From the NCBI RefSeq assembly GCF_918741285.1, contig NZ_CAKKNC010000001.1, positions 558,001 through 622,000 of the forward strand: a stretch of 64,000 bases of DNA, given 5' to 3'. The notes under the pieces are model-generated. The model did not search any database, was not told the DNA's origin, and worked only from the letters and a program-made list of their open reading frames with translations. Below are positions 34,825 to 43,330 of this stretch, piece after piece. How positions within the stretch are numbered: the first letter of the stretch is position 1; each line of letters opens with the position of its first letter. Source of the stretch: Sphingobium sp. CECT 9361 (lineage in GTDB: Bacteria; Pseudomonadota; Alphaproteobacteria; Sphingomonadales; Sphingomonadaceae). The position numbers and the translations under genes are program-made.

Positions 34825-34901
34825 CTGCCCAGCGTAGCGCCTCGTCCGCCCTTCGCCTAGTTATACTGGTGTACAGCCGTTCCAGACGCTATCTATGTCA
34901 C

Positions 34902-35930
34902 ATGACTATCGCACCGGACAAACTCACCGCTCTCGTCGCTGCCGCTTTGGGGCAGGACGCATCCCGCGCCATCGCCGATCTGGTCGTGCCGACCGACATC
35001 CCCGACAGCGGCCCCGATACCGTCACTCGCGCCGAGTTCGCACTCGCCATGACGGTCGCGCTGCACTGGGGACTGCTGGCCCGCGTGCCGACGGCCGCCG
35101 CTTATGCAGTCGATTGCCGGGCCGCGGGTCGCCCGATCATGCTCGATCACGGCGCGCTGCGCACCGTGGTCCTGCCCGATGGCGCAGCCACCGGCGCGAT
35201 CCCGGCTGGCGCAGCGGCGTTCGCCCGCATCCTGCAACCTCTGGGATATAGCCGCGCCGACATCTACCCGCTCGACCGGCTCCGGATGACCGGCTTTGCC
35301 TGGTGCCATGACGATTTCCCCGACAGCATCGCGCAATTCTTTGTCAGCGAATTGCATGTCGACCGCTTCGACGCAGACTTCGCCTCTGCCGCAATGCGCA
35401 TCTTCGCCACGACCCGCGACGCCTTGGACGACAGCGCCAACGCGGCCCTTGCCACGTTCGCTGCGCACGGACAGGTCACGCTCGCACAGGCGCTCGCGGC
35501 CATGCCCGCCATCGTTGGCGCATTCGACCGGCATCACGATGTGCCCGCGCTGCGCGACTATGAAACTTTGAAAGCCTCAAGCGCCGAAGCCGCATGGATC
35601 GCCACCGAAGGCAATGCCTTCAACCACGGCACCGACCGCGTCACCGATGTCGAAGCGGTAGCCGATGCCCAGCGCGCCGCCGGACGCGCTATGAAGGACC
35701 GCGTCGAAGTCTCCGGCAGCGGCCGCGTCCGCCAGACCGCCTATCGCGCCGACTGGGTCGAGCGCCCCTTCGTCGATGACAACGGAGCGCAAGTCACACT
35801 CACTGTCCCCGGCTCCTTCTACGAATTTATCGACCGCGCCGTGGACCCCGTAAGCGGTCGCCTCGATCTCAAATTCGACAGCAGCAATGCGCAGGGCATC
35901 TTCAAGATGACGGCGTCGCTGGACGCCTAG
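34902..35930 (+). CDS. DUF1338-family 2-oxoadipate dioxygenase/decarboxylase homologue (HglS/YdcJ-like)
   Basis: A 342-residue protein of the family founded by Pseudomonas HglS, an Fe(II) enzyme that converts 2-oxoadipate to D-2-hydroxyglutarate in lysine catabolism. The three metal ligands fall at H83 (DHGALRT), H242 (NAFNHGTDR) and E308 (GSFYEFIDR), with spacing close to that of HglS. ATG 34902 has no clear ribosome site; the frame is open back to 34266, but that part lies over the sulfotransferase gene and is unlike the family. It overlaps the convergent TPR gene by four bases. Confidence 0.78.
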   Translation: MTIAPDKLTALVAAALGQDASRAIADLVVPTDIPDSGPDTVTRAEFALAMTVALHWGLLARVPTAAAYAVDCRAAGRPIMLDHGALRTVVLPDGAATGAIPAGAAAFARILQPLGYSRADIYPLDRLRMTGFAWCHDDFPDSIAQFFVSELHVDRFDADFASAAMRIFATTRDALDDSANAALATFAAHGQVTLAQALAAMPAIVGAFDRHHDVPALRDYETLKASSAEAAWIATEGNAFNHGTDRVTDVEAVADAQRAAGRAMKDRVEVSGSGRVRQTAYRADWVERPFVDDNGAQVTLTVPGSFYEFIDRAVDPVSGRLDLKFDSSNAQGIFKMTASLDA

Positions 35931-36877
35931 ACCCCCGGCACGCTCAACAGGTTCGCTTCGTCCCTGATCCGCTTGGCCTGTGTCGGGTTCGCCGCCACGG
36001 CATTCTTCATCGCGGCGTTGGCCTGCGCCGTCTGTCCCAACGTCATGCGGCTGCGGATCAGCATGATCCAGCCGTCGACATAGGCGGGATTGGCTTTCAG
36101 CTTGCCTTCCAGGCTGCTGATCATGCCTTCGATCATCTGGTCCTGCTGACCCTTGGGCAGGGCGGATGCTGCCTGCATCTGATCGCGCGTCGGGCCGGGG
36201 ATCGCTGCCGTCGCCACCGAGCCTAGCGCCGGATGCGGTGCCGCGGGCTTGATAGCCGCCAGCCGCTCTGCCACGTCGACCTTATGAATGCGCGCCACCT
36301 GCTCGATGGTCCGGCGCAAGTCCTGCTCCCACGGTGCGCCGCTCGGCGTATCCTTCAGCAGCGCCAGCCAGTCGACAATCGCGCCCTCATGATCGCCCTT
36401 CAAATCCCGGCGCACGGCAAGGAAATAGCGCGCGCGCGGCTCCTTCGCATCGATGCCGATTGCCTTTTCGAATGCTTTTGCAGCATCGTCAGGCATCGGG
36501 TTATCCGCGCTGCCCATCACCAGCGCTTCGCCGAGCGAGGACCAGAACGTCGCATTGCCCGGCACCAGCGCCGTCGCGCGCTTGTACGCCCGCGCCGAAT
36601 CGGCATAGCGGTTCGCTTCGAAATAGGCCCAGCCCAGCATCTGCCACCCTTCGGCATCGTTGGGATTCGCGCCGACGCGGTTCTGCAGCTCCTGAATGAC
36701 CGCTGCAGGATCGGGCGCGGCACCCTTCATGGCAGCCGGACCGGTGGCCGGGGCAGGAGCCGATGGCGCGTCCGATTCGCGCGTAACAGCATAAGCCACG
36801 GACAATATAGCGATGCCCGCTGCCCCGATCAGTAGCATCCGGCCTGTCCTGCCCGGTGCTTTTGTCCCCTCCGTCAT
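35927..36877 (-). CDS. Membrane-anchored TPR protein, CcmH/CcmI-like
   Basis: A 316-residue protein with one N-terminal membrane helix (MLLIGAAGIAILSVAYAV), a Pro/Ala-rich linker and periplasmic TPR repeats (QNRVGANPNDAEGWQMLGWAYFEANRYADSARAYKRA). The layout matches the periplasmic TPR part of cytochrome c maturation factor CcmH/CcmI, which holds apocytochromes for haem attachment. It is divergent from an operon encoding a decaheme cytochrome, so a role in maturing that protein is attractive but inferred. The start at 36877 has a good Met; upstream extension to 37036 lacks conserved sequence. Confidence 0.68.
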   Translation of the reverse strand: MTEGTKAPGRTGRMLLIGAAGIAILSVAYAVTRESDAPSAPAPATGPAAMKGAAPDPAAVIQELQNRVGANPNDAEGWQMLGWAYFEANRYADSARAYKRATALVPGNATFWSSLGEALVMGSADNPMPDDAAKAFEKAIGIDAKEPRARYFLAVRRDLKGDHEGAIVDWLALLKDTPSGAPWEQDLRRTIEQVARIHKVDVAERLAAIKPAAPHPALGSVATAAIPGPTRDQMQAASALPKGQQDQMIEGMISSLEGKLKANPAYVDGWIMLIRSRMTLGQTAQANAAMKNAVAANPTQAKRIRDEANLLSVPGV

Positions 36878-37016
36878 CGAAATCCTTTCTAACTTGTAAC
36901 TGCAGTCTAGCGCGAAGCGGTGGAAATGGTAGAGTGCCGCCACGGTTCGCACCCGTACGACGCGCAACCGGCCGGGGGATAGGTCGGAGCGTCTGACAGA
37001 TTCATGGGGGAAAGCT

Positions 37017-39560
37017 GTGGGTGACCGCGTGCGCATCGCTATTGTAGGTTCTGGCCCAGCGGGCCTGAGTGCGGCTGCGCGCGCCGCTGGGCTTGGCCTG
37101 TCTCACGTTCTTCTCGAAAAGACCGATCACCTTTCCGATACGATCTACAAGTATCAGAAGGGCAAGCATGTCATGGCGACGCCCAGCCAGCTCGTGCTGC
37201 GTTCCGACTTCGATTTTGACGCTGGCAAGCGCGAAAAGATCCTCGGCACGTGGAACGAACAGGCCGCAGGGCAGGGCATTAACGTCGCCTATAAAAGCGA
37301 AGTGAAAGCTATCGAGGGCACCGGCGATCCGATCCCCGGCAGCGTCCAGAAAACGGTCATCCGCAATCGCGACGGCACCAGCGAAACGCGCGAGAAGCAG
37401 CGTCATGCCCCGCCGTACAAGATCACGCTGACGAACGGCACCGAGATCATCGCCGACGCCGTGATCCTGGCCATAGGGACGCAGGGCAACCCAAATCTTA
37501 TGCGCTGCCCCGGCGGCGATCTGCCCCATGTGCAATATCAGCTCGACGATCCTGCCGAATATAATGACGAGCATATCTTCGTCATCGGCGGCGGCGACGC
37601 CGGCATTGAAAACGCGCTCGGCCTCGCCGCCGACGAAGCGCAGGGGAACATCGTCAGCCTCATCAATCGCGGTGCGGAATTTTCAACGGCCAAGGGCGCG
37701 AATGTTCAGGCTCTGATGGCCGCAAGCGCCGCCGGCCGCGTCAGCCTGCTCGTCGAAAGCACGACGTCGAAGGTCGAAACCGGCTTCATCACCGTCGATA
37801 CCCGCGATGGCGAAGTCCGCTTGCCCTGCGACCGGATCATCGCTCGCATGGGCTCCGCCCCGCCGCGCGGTTTCGTCGAAGAATGCGGCATCGAATTTAC
37901 CAGCGGCGACCGTCTGGCTTTCCCCAAGCTCTCGCCGGTGTTCGAAACGACGGCTCCCGGCATCTTCGTCATCGGCGCGCTCGCGGGCTATCCGCTGATC
38001 AAGCATTGCATGAATCAGGGCCACGACGTGGTCGAATTCATCAATGGCAACACCTCGCTCAAGCCCGCAGACGAACCCATCCTCGCCGCCAAGTTCAAGG
38101 ATCTGCCGGGTAAGAAGAGCGTCGACGAATGGCTGGAGCTGCTGCGTACCAACGTCTCGATCCTCGAAGGTATGTCGCCGCTCCAGATGCGCGAATTCAT
38201 GCTCGACAGCGAAGCGCGCGCCTATCGCAAGGGTGAAGTGATCTTCGAAAAGAACGATCCGGGTTCCTCGCTGTTCGCCGTCGCGCAGGGATCGGCTTTG
38301 GTCGAGATCCGGTCGGAAGCGCCATCCATCAGCGTACCGATCGAACAGGGATCGATCTTCGGCGAAGTCGGCCTCATTTCCGGTCGCCGCCGTGGCGCGA
38401 CCGTCCGCGCAGGCGAAGATTCGATCATGGTCGAGGTCTCGCGCACCGCCGCGCTCAAACTCATGTCCTCGGTCCCGGCGGCCAAGCGCGCCGTCACCCG
38501 CATTTCGACCGAGCGGCAACTGCTCCAGATGTTCGGCGCGGGACTGACCCCGGCGGACCTGACCGAAGTGCTCGACACCGCCGAAATCATGACGGTGAAG
38601 GCAGGCGACTTCATCATCCGCGAAGGTGAGGAAGGCGACGACATCTTCGTCATCCGTGTCGGATCGATGATTGTCGAGAAAGTCGTCGGCGGCAAGCCGG
38701 TGTTCCTGTCTTACTTGCCGGCAGGCAGCTATGTGGGCGAAATGGCGCTGATATCGGGCGGACGGCGCACCGCCAGCGTCAAGGCGACGGTGAAGTCCGA
38801 AGTCATCCGCCTGAAAGGCGAAGCCTTCCGCGCACTGATGGAGGCCAAGCCCGCACTGCTGGAGCGCGCCCGCCGCGACATGGCCGCGCGGCAGGACATC
38901 AACGCCTTCGTCGAAAGCCGCAAGGACAGCTTTTCGACCGTCGTCGACATGTATTCGCAGACCGCCAAATTCCTGGTCGATAACGGCATCGGCGAAGCGA
39001 CCGACGTGCTGCTGATCGATGAGCATCTGTGCGTCGGCTGCGACAATTGCGAAAAGGCGTGCGCCGACAGCCATGAAGGCCTCTCGCGGCTGGATCGCGA
39101 AGCGGGCAAGACCTACGCGCATCTGCATGTGCCGACCAGTTGTCGCCATTGCGAACATCCGCACTGCATGGCCGATTGCCCGCCCAACGCCATCCATCGC
39201 GGCCCTGACGGCGAAGTGTTCATCGACGATACCTGCATCGGCTGCGGTAATTGTCAGCGCAACTGCCCCTATGGCGTCATCCGCATGGAGAGCGTGCCGC
39301 CGAAAAAACCGGGTCTGCTAAGCTGGATGCTGTTCGGCGCAGGACCGGGGCCGGGCGAACCATCGAAAAAGTGGCGCTACAAAAATACCGAAGCCGGCGT
39401 CGAAAAGCCGAAGAAGGCAATCAAATGCGACATGTGTTCGGGGATTGACGGTGGCCCAGCCTGCGTCCGCGCCTGCCCCACGGGCGCTGCAATCCGCGTC
39501 TCACCGGAAGATTTCCTGAGCGTCGCGCGCCTTGAACGGATCACCGGGGACAATCGCTGA
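37017..39560 (+). CDS. FAD oxidoreductase with two cyclic-nucleotide-binding domains and four [4Fe-4S] motifs
   Basis: An 847-residue cytoplasmic multidomain protein. Residues ~5-330 form a thioredoxin-reductase-like FAD/NAD(P)H module: GSGPAG at 11-16, a second dinucleotide site FVIGGGDAG, and IFVIGALAGYPLIKH. Residues ~380-480 and ~510-610 are two cNMP-binding domains, each with a phosphate-binding cassette (FGEVGLISGRRRGATV; VGEMALISGGRRTASV) keeping the key Gly-Glu and Arg. From residue ~671, four four-Cys sets follow (CVGCDNCEKAC; CRHCEHPHCMADC; CIGCGNCQRNC; CDMC...CVRAC). GTG 37017 is preceded by GGGGGA. It probably delivers NAD(P)H electrons, under cyclic-nucleotide control, to the membrane protein encoded next. 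Confidence 0.82.
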   Translation: MGDRVRIAIVGSGPAGLSAAARAAGLGLSHVLLEKTDHLSDTIYKYQKGKHVMATPSQLVLRSDFDFDAGKREKILGTWNEQAAGQGINVAYKSEVKAIEGTGDPIPGSVQKTVIRNRDGTSETREKQRHAPPYKITLTNGTEIIADAVILAIGTQGNPNLMRCPGGDLPHVQYQLDDPAEYNDEHIFVIGGGDAGIENALGLAADEAQGNIVSLINRGAEFSTAKGANVQALMAASAAGRVSLLVESTTSKVETGFITVDTRDGEVRLPCDRIIARMGSAPPRGFVEECGIEFTSGDRLAFPKLSPVFETTAPGIFVIGALAGYPLIKHCMNQGHDVVEFINGNTSLKPADEPILAAKFKDLPGKKSVDEWLELLRTNVSILEGMSPLQMREFMLDSEARAYRKGEVIFEKNDPGSSLFAVAQGSALVEIRSEAPSISVPIEQGSIFGEVGLISGRRRGATVRAGEDSIMVEVSRTAALKLMSSVPAAKRAVTRISTERQLLQMFGAGLTPADLTEVLDTAEIMTVKAGDFIIREGEEGDDIFVIRVGSMIVEKVVGGKPVFLSYLPAGSYVGEMALISGGRRTASVKATVKSEVIRLKGEAFRALMEAKPALLERARRDMAARQDINAFVESRKDSFSTVVDMYSQTAKFLVDNGIGEATDVLLIDEHLCVGCDNCEKACADSHEGLSRLDREAGKTYAHLHVPTSCRHCEHPHCMADCPPNAIHRGPDGEVFIDDTCIGCGNCQRNCPYGVIRMESVPPKKPGLLSWMLFGAGPGPGEPSKKWRYKNTEAGVEKPKKAIKCDMCSGIDGGPACVRACPTGAAIRVSPEDFLSVARLERITGDNR

Positions 39561-39561
39561 T

Positions 39562-40437
39562 ATGGCCACACGTGCGACGACGTCCCGCCGCGTAAAGGGC
39601 GAAACCCGTCATGACGGGTTCCTTACCCATGCGGGATTCCGCTGGCTCAAGATCGCGACGGCTTTGTGCCTTGTCGTCATCGCCAGCTATCTGATGATCG
39701 ACATCACGCCGCGGCATAATGGCGGAAGCTGGTATGGCTATACGCTCGGCACCATCGGCGTCCTCCTTATCCTCTGGCTGACCGCGCTCGGCATGCGCAA
39801 GCGGGCGATGACTACCGGGCGCTGGTCGCTCAAGGCATGGACCTCGGCGCATGTCTATCTAGGTCTCAGCCTGATCGTCATCGGCACGATGCACACCGGC
39901 TTTCAGCTTGGCTGGAACGTCCACACGCTTGCCTGGGCGCTGATGATGCTGGTGATCGTCTCGGGCATGTTCGGTGTCGCCATGTATGCGGGTATCCCCG
40001 CCGCGCTCAGCGACAATCGCGATGAAATGACGCAGGGCCAGATGCTCGACGCGCTCCGCGCCATCGACCGGCAACTGCACGACGCCGCGCAACCCCTGCC
40101 GCACGAACAAGCCGAAGCGGTGCAATGGTCGCTGGATCAAGACCCCTTCAGCGGCGGACTCTGGCGTCGGCTTACCGGCAATTACCCCAATTGCGCCACT
40201 GCCCGCGCGCAGGCGGCGCTGCGCCAATGGACGGGCGCGCGCCCCGATACCGGCGACGATCCACTCGAACGGGTCGATGCGCTGCTGGAACGCAAGCAGG
40301 CAATGCTCGCGCGCCTGCGCAAGCATCTGCGGCTGCGTGCGCTTCTCGAAATCTGGCTGTACGTCCATGTGCCCGCCACCTTCGCCCTCCTGGCAGCTTT
40401 GACGGCCCACATCGTCAGCGTCTTTTTCTACTGGTGA
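39562..40437 (+). CDS. Membrane cytochrome-b-like protein
   Basis: A 291-residue membrane protein with about five hydrophobic helices and a cytoplasmic or periplasmic helical insert (~150-265). Histidines sit where haem ligands would be: SAHVYLGLSLIVIGTMHTGF and, in the last helix, VHVPATFALLAALTAHIVSV. This is the pattern of di-haem cytochrome b / ferric-reductase-like transmembrane electron carriers, but no named family is certain. It starts two bases after the stop of the FAD/Fe-S gene and ends five bases before the decaheme gene, so it most likely carries electrons across the membrane between them. Confidence 0.65.
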   Translation: MATRATTSRRVKGETRHDGFLTHAGFRWLKIATALCLVVIASYLMIDITPRHNGGSWYGYTLGTIGVLLILWLTALGMRKRAMTTGRWSLKAWTSAHVYLGLSLIVIGTMHTGFQLGWNVHTLAWALMMLVIVSGMFGVAMYAGIPAALSDNRDEMTQGQMLDALRAIDRQLHDAAQPLPHEQAEAVQWSLDQDPFSGGLWRRLTGNYPNCATARAQAALRQWTGARPDTGDDPLERVDALLERKQAMLARLRKHLRLRALLEIWLYVHVPATFALLAALTAHIVSVFFYW

Positions 40438-40441
40438 TTGC

Positions 40442-42376
40442 ATGACATTTCTCATCCGCCAGATCAGCTACACTGCCACCGGACGCGAAATCGTCCGCGA
40501 TGCCGTGCTGCCCAAGCCGCAGATATCCATCGGCCGCGCCGCCGGCAGCGACATTCACCTTCAGGATCTGGCGGTTACGCCCGACCATGCCCGCATCGAA
40601 CAGGTCGACGCGCGTCGGGTTATCGTCCGCGCCACCGGGACCTTGGGCTTCGACGTTGACGGTCGCACGGTCACGCGCGTCGACATCGACGCCGTCAAAG
40701 GCGCGGAACTGCGCTTCGGCGCGCACCGCATCACCGTATCGCATGGCGAGGACGATCAGATCATCCTCGCCGTTCAGCGCGTCGATGCCTTGTCCGATGC
40801 GTCGGAGGAAAAAGACGAAGCGCGGGTGTTTTCGCTCATCGGCTTATTGCCCGGTCGGCGGGCGATGGCATGGGCCTTTGCGCTGTCGATACTCATCGGT
40901 TTTCTGGCGATCCCGATCATCAGCTACGCTACGCGCCCCGCACCCGACACGCGCAATATCTACGCGGTGAAGGACGAGCGGCAGGCGCAAATGCAGAAGG
41001 CGAGCCTTACGCAAGGCGACACCGTCACCGGTGACGCCGCATGGTCACCCGGTCCGCTCAGCAAAGCGCACCACGCCCTCGAAGGCAAATGCGAAAGCTG
41101 CCACGTCAAGGCCTTCGTCGCGGTGCAGGACACCGCTTGCCAGACCTGCCACAATCCCAAGGACGTGCACGAACACGCCCCCGCTGCGCGCATCGCCATG
41201 GCGCGCGAAACACCGGGGCTGGGCGGTCGCTTCCTCGCCAGCGTTGCATCGGCTTTCGGCAAGCCGCCCGCCGGCTCCTGCGTCGATTGCCACAGCGAAC
41301 ATGAAGGCGCGGCGCCGATGCAGCAGACTGCACAGCAATTCTGCACCGACTGCCACGGGACCATGGACCAGCGGCTGAAGGACACGAAGCTCGGCAATGC
41401 CGGTGACTTCAGCACCAGCCATCCGCAGTTCGAACCCGCGGTCATGGTCGCCCCTGCGGGCATCGGCATGAAATATCCGCGCTTCGACCGCATCTCGCTG
41501 GATAAGAAACCGACCGACAATAGCGGCCTTAAATTCCCGCACGATATGCACTTGAGCAAGAGCGGCGGCGTCGCGCGCATGGCGCGGACGTTGAAAGCGC
41601 AAGAGGGCTATGGCGATGCGCTTGCCTGCGCCGACTGCCATCGCCCGACGGCGGACGGCGTCCGCTTCCTGCCGGTCGACATGGAAACCGATTGTCAGTC
41701 CTGCCACAGCCTTGGCTTTGAAAGCGTGGGCGGCACGGTCCGCACCTTGCGCCACGGCCAGCCCGAACAGGTCATCGCCGACCTGCGCGCTTATTACCGC
41801 TCGACCGGCCCTGCGCGTCCGATCGCACTGGGTGGCATGGCCCGCCGCCTTCCGGGCGATTATGCCGCGACGAAAGTGAACGCCGCCTATGTTCAGGCCG
41901 CCTCGGCCCGCCCCGGCAATGCGGAAGCGGCGATCCGCGCCGTCTTCTCAAAGGGTGGTGCCTGCTACGACTGTCACGTCATCACGCCTCCCGGTGCGGG
42001 CGGCAACGCCAGTTGGCACGTCACACCTGTGAATCAGCCGATGCGCTACATGATGAACGGCTGGTTCGACCACGCCGCGCACAAGACCGAAACCTGCGAA
42101 AGCTGCCACGCGGCACCCAAATCGAAGCAAGCGAGCGACCTGCTGCTCCCCGGCATCGCCAACTGCCGCCAATGCCATGGCGGAGAGAAGGCAAAAGTCG
42201 ATGTCCCGTCAGGCTGTGCTTTATGTCACAGTTATCACATCGGGGATGGTGCACCTTGGGTGCCGGCCAACAGCATTCAGGACAAAACGGTTGCAAAGGT
42301 CATCGCGCTTTCCGGTGCCACGGCATCGAAAGCATCAACGGGTGGGTTATCGAGCAATACGAAACGAAACCGGTAA
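40442..42376 (+). CDS. FHA-domain decaheme c-type cytochrome
   Basis: A 644-residue fusion. Residues ~1-110 are a forkhead-associated domain (ISIGRAAGSDIHLQDLAVTPDHARI; G31-R32, H49), which binds phosphothreonine. One membrane helix follows (~141-162). The rest, residues ~217-596, is periplasmic by the positive-inside rule and holds exactly ten CxxCH haem sites (CESCH, CQTCH, CVDCH, CTDCH, CADCH, CQSCH, CYDCH, CESCH, CRQCH, CALCH). The membrane helix would double as the export signal for c-haem attachment. A cytoplasmic phosphopeptide sensor joined to a periplasmic multihaem wire is very unusual. Confidence 0.85.
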   Translation: MTFLIRQISYTATGREIVRDAVLPKPQISIGRAAGSDIHLQDLAVTPDHARIEQVDARRVIVRATGTLGFDVDGRTVTRVDIDAVKGAELRFGAHRITVSHGEDDQIILAVQRVDALSDASEEKDEARVFSLIGLLPGRRAMAWAFALSILIGFLAIPIISYATRPAPDTRNIYAVKDERQAQMQKASLTQGDTVTGDAAWSPGPLSKAHHALEGKCESCHVKAFVAVQDTACQTCHNPKDVHEHAPAARIAMARETPGLGGRFLASVASAFGKPPAGSCVDCHSEHEGAAPMQQTAQQFCTDCHGTMDQRLKDTKLGNAGDFSTSHPQFEPAVMVAPAGIGMKYPRFDRISLDKKPTDNSGLKFPHDMHLSKSGGVARMARTLKAQEGYGDALACADCHRPTADGVRFLPVDMETDCQSCHSLGFESVGGTVRTLRHGQPEQVIADLRAYYRSTGPARPIALGGMARRLPGDYAATKVNAAYVQAASARPGNAEAAIRAVFSKGGACYDCHVITPPGAGGNASWHVTPVNQPMRYMMNGWFDHAAHKTETCESCHAAPKSKQASDLLLPGIANCRQCHGGEKAKVDVPSGCALCHSYHIGDGAPWVPANSIQDKTVAKVIALSGATASKASTGGLSSNTKRNR

Positions 42377-42399
42377 AACCAGAGAGGGGCGCTCGTCCG

Positions 42400-43248
42400 A
42401 TGCTGATCGCACAGATCACGGACATTCATCTGGGCTTTGAGCCGGACAATCCGGCCGAGTTCAACCGCAAGCGGCTGGACCAGGTGCTCAATCACTTGAT
42501 GGACGGTCCCAATCGCCCGGACATGCTGCTGGCCACCGGCGATCTTGTGGATCGGGGTGACATCGACAGCTATCGCCGCCTGGCCAATGCACTCAGCATC
42601 TGCCCATTTCCCGTCTACCCCTGCATGGGCAATCATGACGACCGCGCCAATTTCGCTACCTTGTTCCCGCACATTCCCGTCGTCGATGGCTTCGTGCAAT
42701 ATGTCGTCCCGCTGGAGGGGTTACGGCTGATCGTCATCGACACGCTGGAACCGGATCGCCACGGCGGCGCGTTCTGTGAAGCGCGGGCCGCGTGGCTCGG
42801 CGCACGACTGGCCGAAGATCGCGATACGCCCACGATCATCGTGATGCACCATCCTCCGGTCGAGGTGGGCATCGAATGGATGAACACCGACCCTGAGGAA
42901 CCGTGGGTCGCGCGCTTTGCCGCCACCATTGCCGGACATGACCAAATACAGGCGTTGATCTGCGGCCATCTCCACCGCGCCATCGTTGCCCCGTGGAAAG
43001 GCACCACCATTGCCATCTGCCCGTCCACTGCGCCGCAAGTGTCGCTGGATTTAAGGCCGATCGACCCGGAAAAGCCGGACAACCGCCCGATGATCATCGC
43101 CGATCCGCCAGCCTTCGCGCTGCATCGCTGGACTCCCTACGGACTCGCCAGTCATTTCGATACGGCGGACGAACATGTCATGCTCGCCAAGTTCGACGAT
43201 AAGATGCAGCCATTGGTCCGCGCGCTGGTGAGCGAACGCCCTGCCTGA
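42400..43248 (+). CDS. Metallophosphoesterase, class III cyclic-nucleotide phosphodiesterase-like (CpdA type)
   Basis: A 282-residue calcineurin-like phosphoesterase. All five metal motifs are visible: AQITDIHLG, ATGDLVDRG, MGNHDDR, VMHHPPVE and CGHLHRAI. The order and spacing match CpdA-type cAMP phosphodiesterases; phospholipid or nucleotide substrates remain possible. ATG 42400 is preceded by GAGAGGGG. It lies 23 bases after the decaheme gene on the same strand, and the first gene of the set has two cyclic-nucleotide-binding domains, so it may degrade the signal that gates that protein. Confidence 0.83.
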   Translation: MLIAQITDIHLGFEPDNPAEFNRKRLDQVLNHLMDGPNRPDMLLATGDLVDRGDIDSYRRLANALSICPFPVYPCMGNHDDRANFATLFPHIPVVDGFVQYVVPLEGLRLIVIDTLEPDRHGGAFCEARAAWLGARLAEDRDTPTIIVMHHPPVEVGIEWMNTDPEEPWVARFAATIAGHDQIQALICGHLHRAIVAPWKGTTIAICPSTAPQVSLDLRPIDPEKPDNRPMIIADPPAFALHRWTPYGLASHFDTADEHVMLAKFDDKMQPLVRALVSERPA

Positions 43249-43330
43249 ATTGCGCATATCTTGATCGATGTTAGTGCGACGGTGTAACGATCTGCTAAAG
43301 GGCTCATCAGCGTAAAACGCAAAAGGCATC

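Noticed and set aside
34266..34901. Upstream extension of the 2-oxoadipate dioxygenase homologue
   Set aside because: Composition is Ala/Pro/Arg-rich and it lies antisense to the sulfotransferase; the family begins near 34902.
37683..39197. 504-residue minus-strand frame
   Set aside because: Shadow of the FAD/cNMP/Fe-S gene; no recognisable domain.
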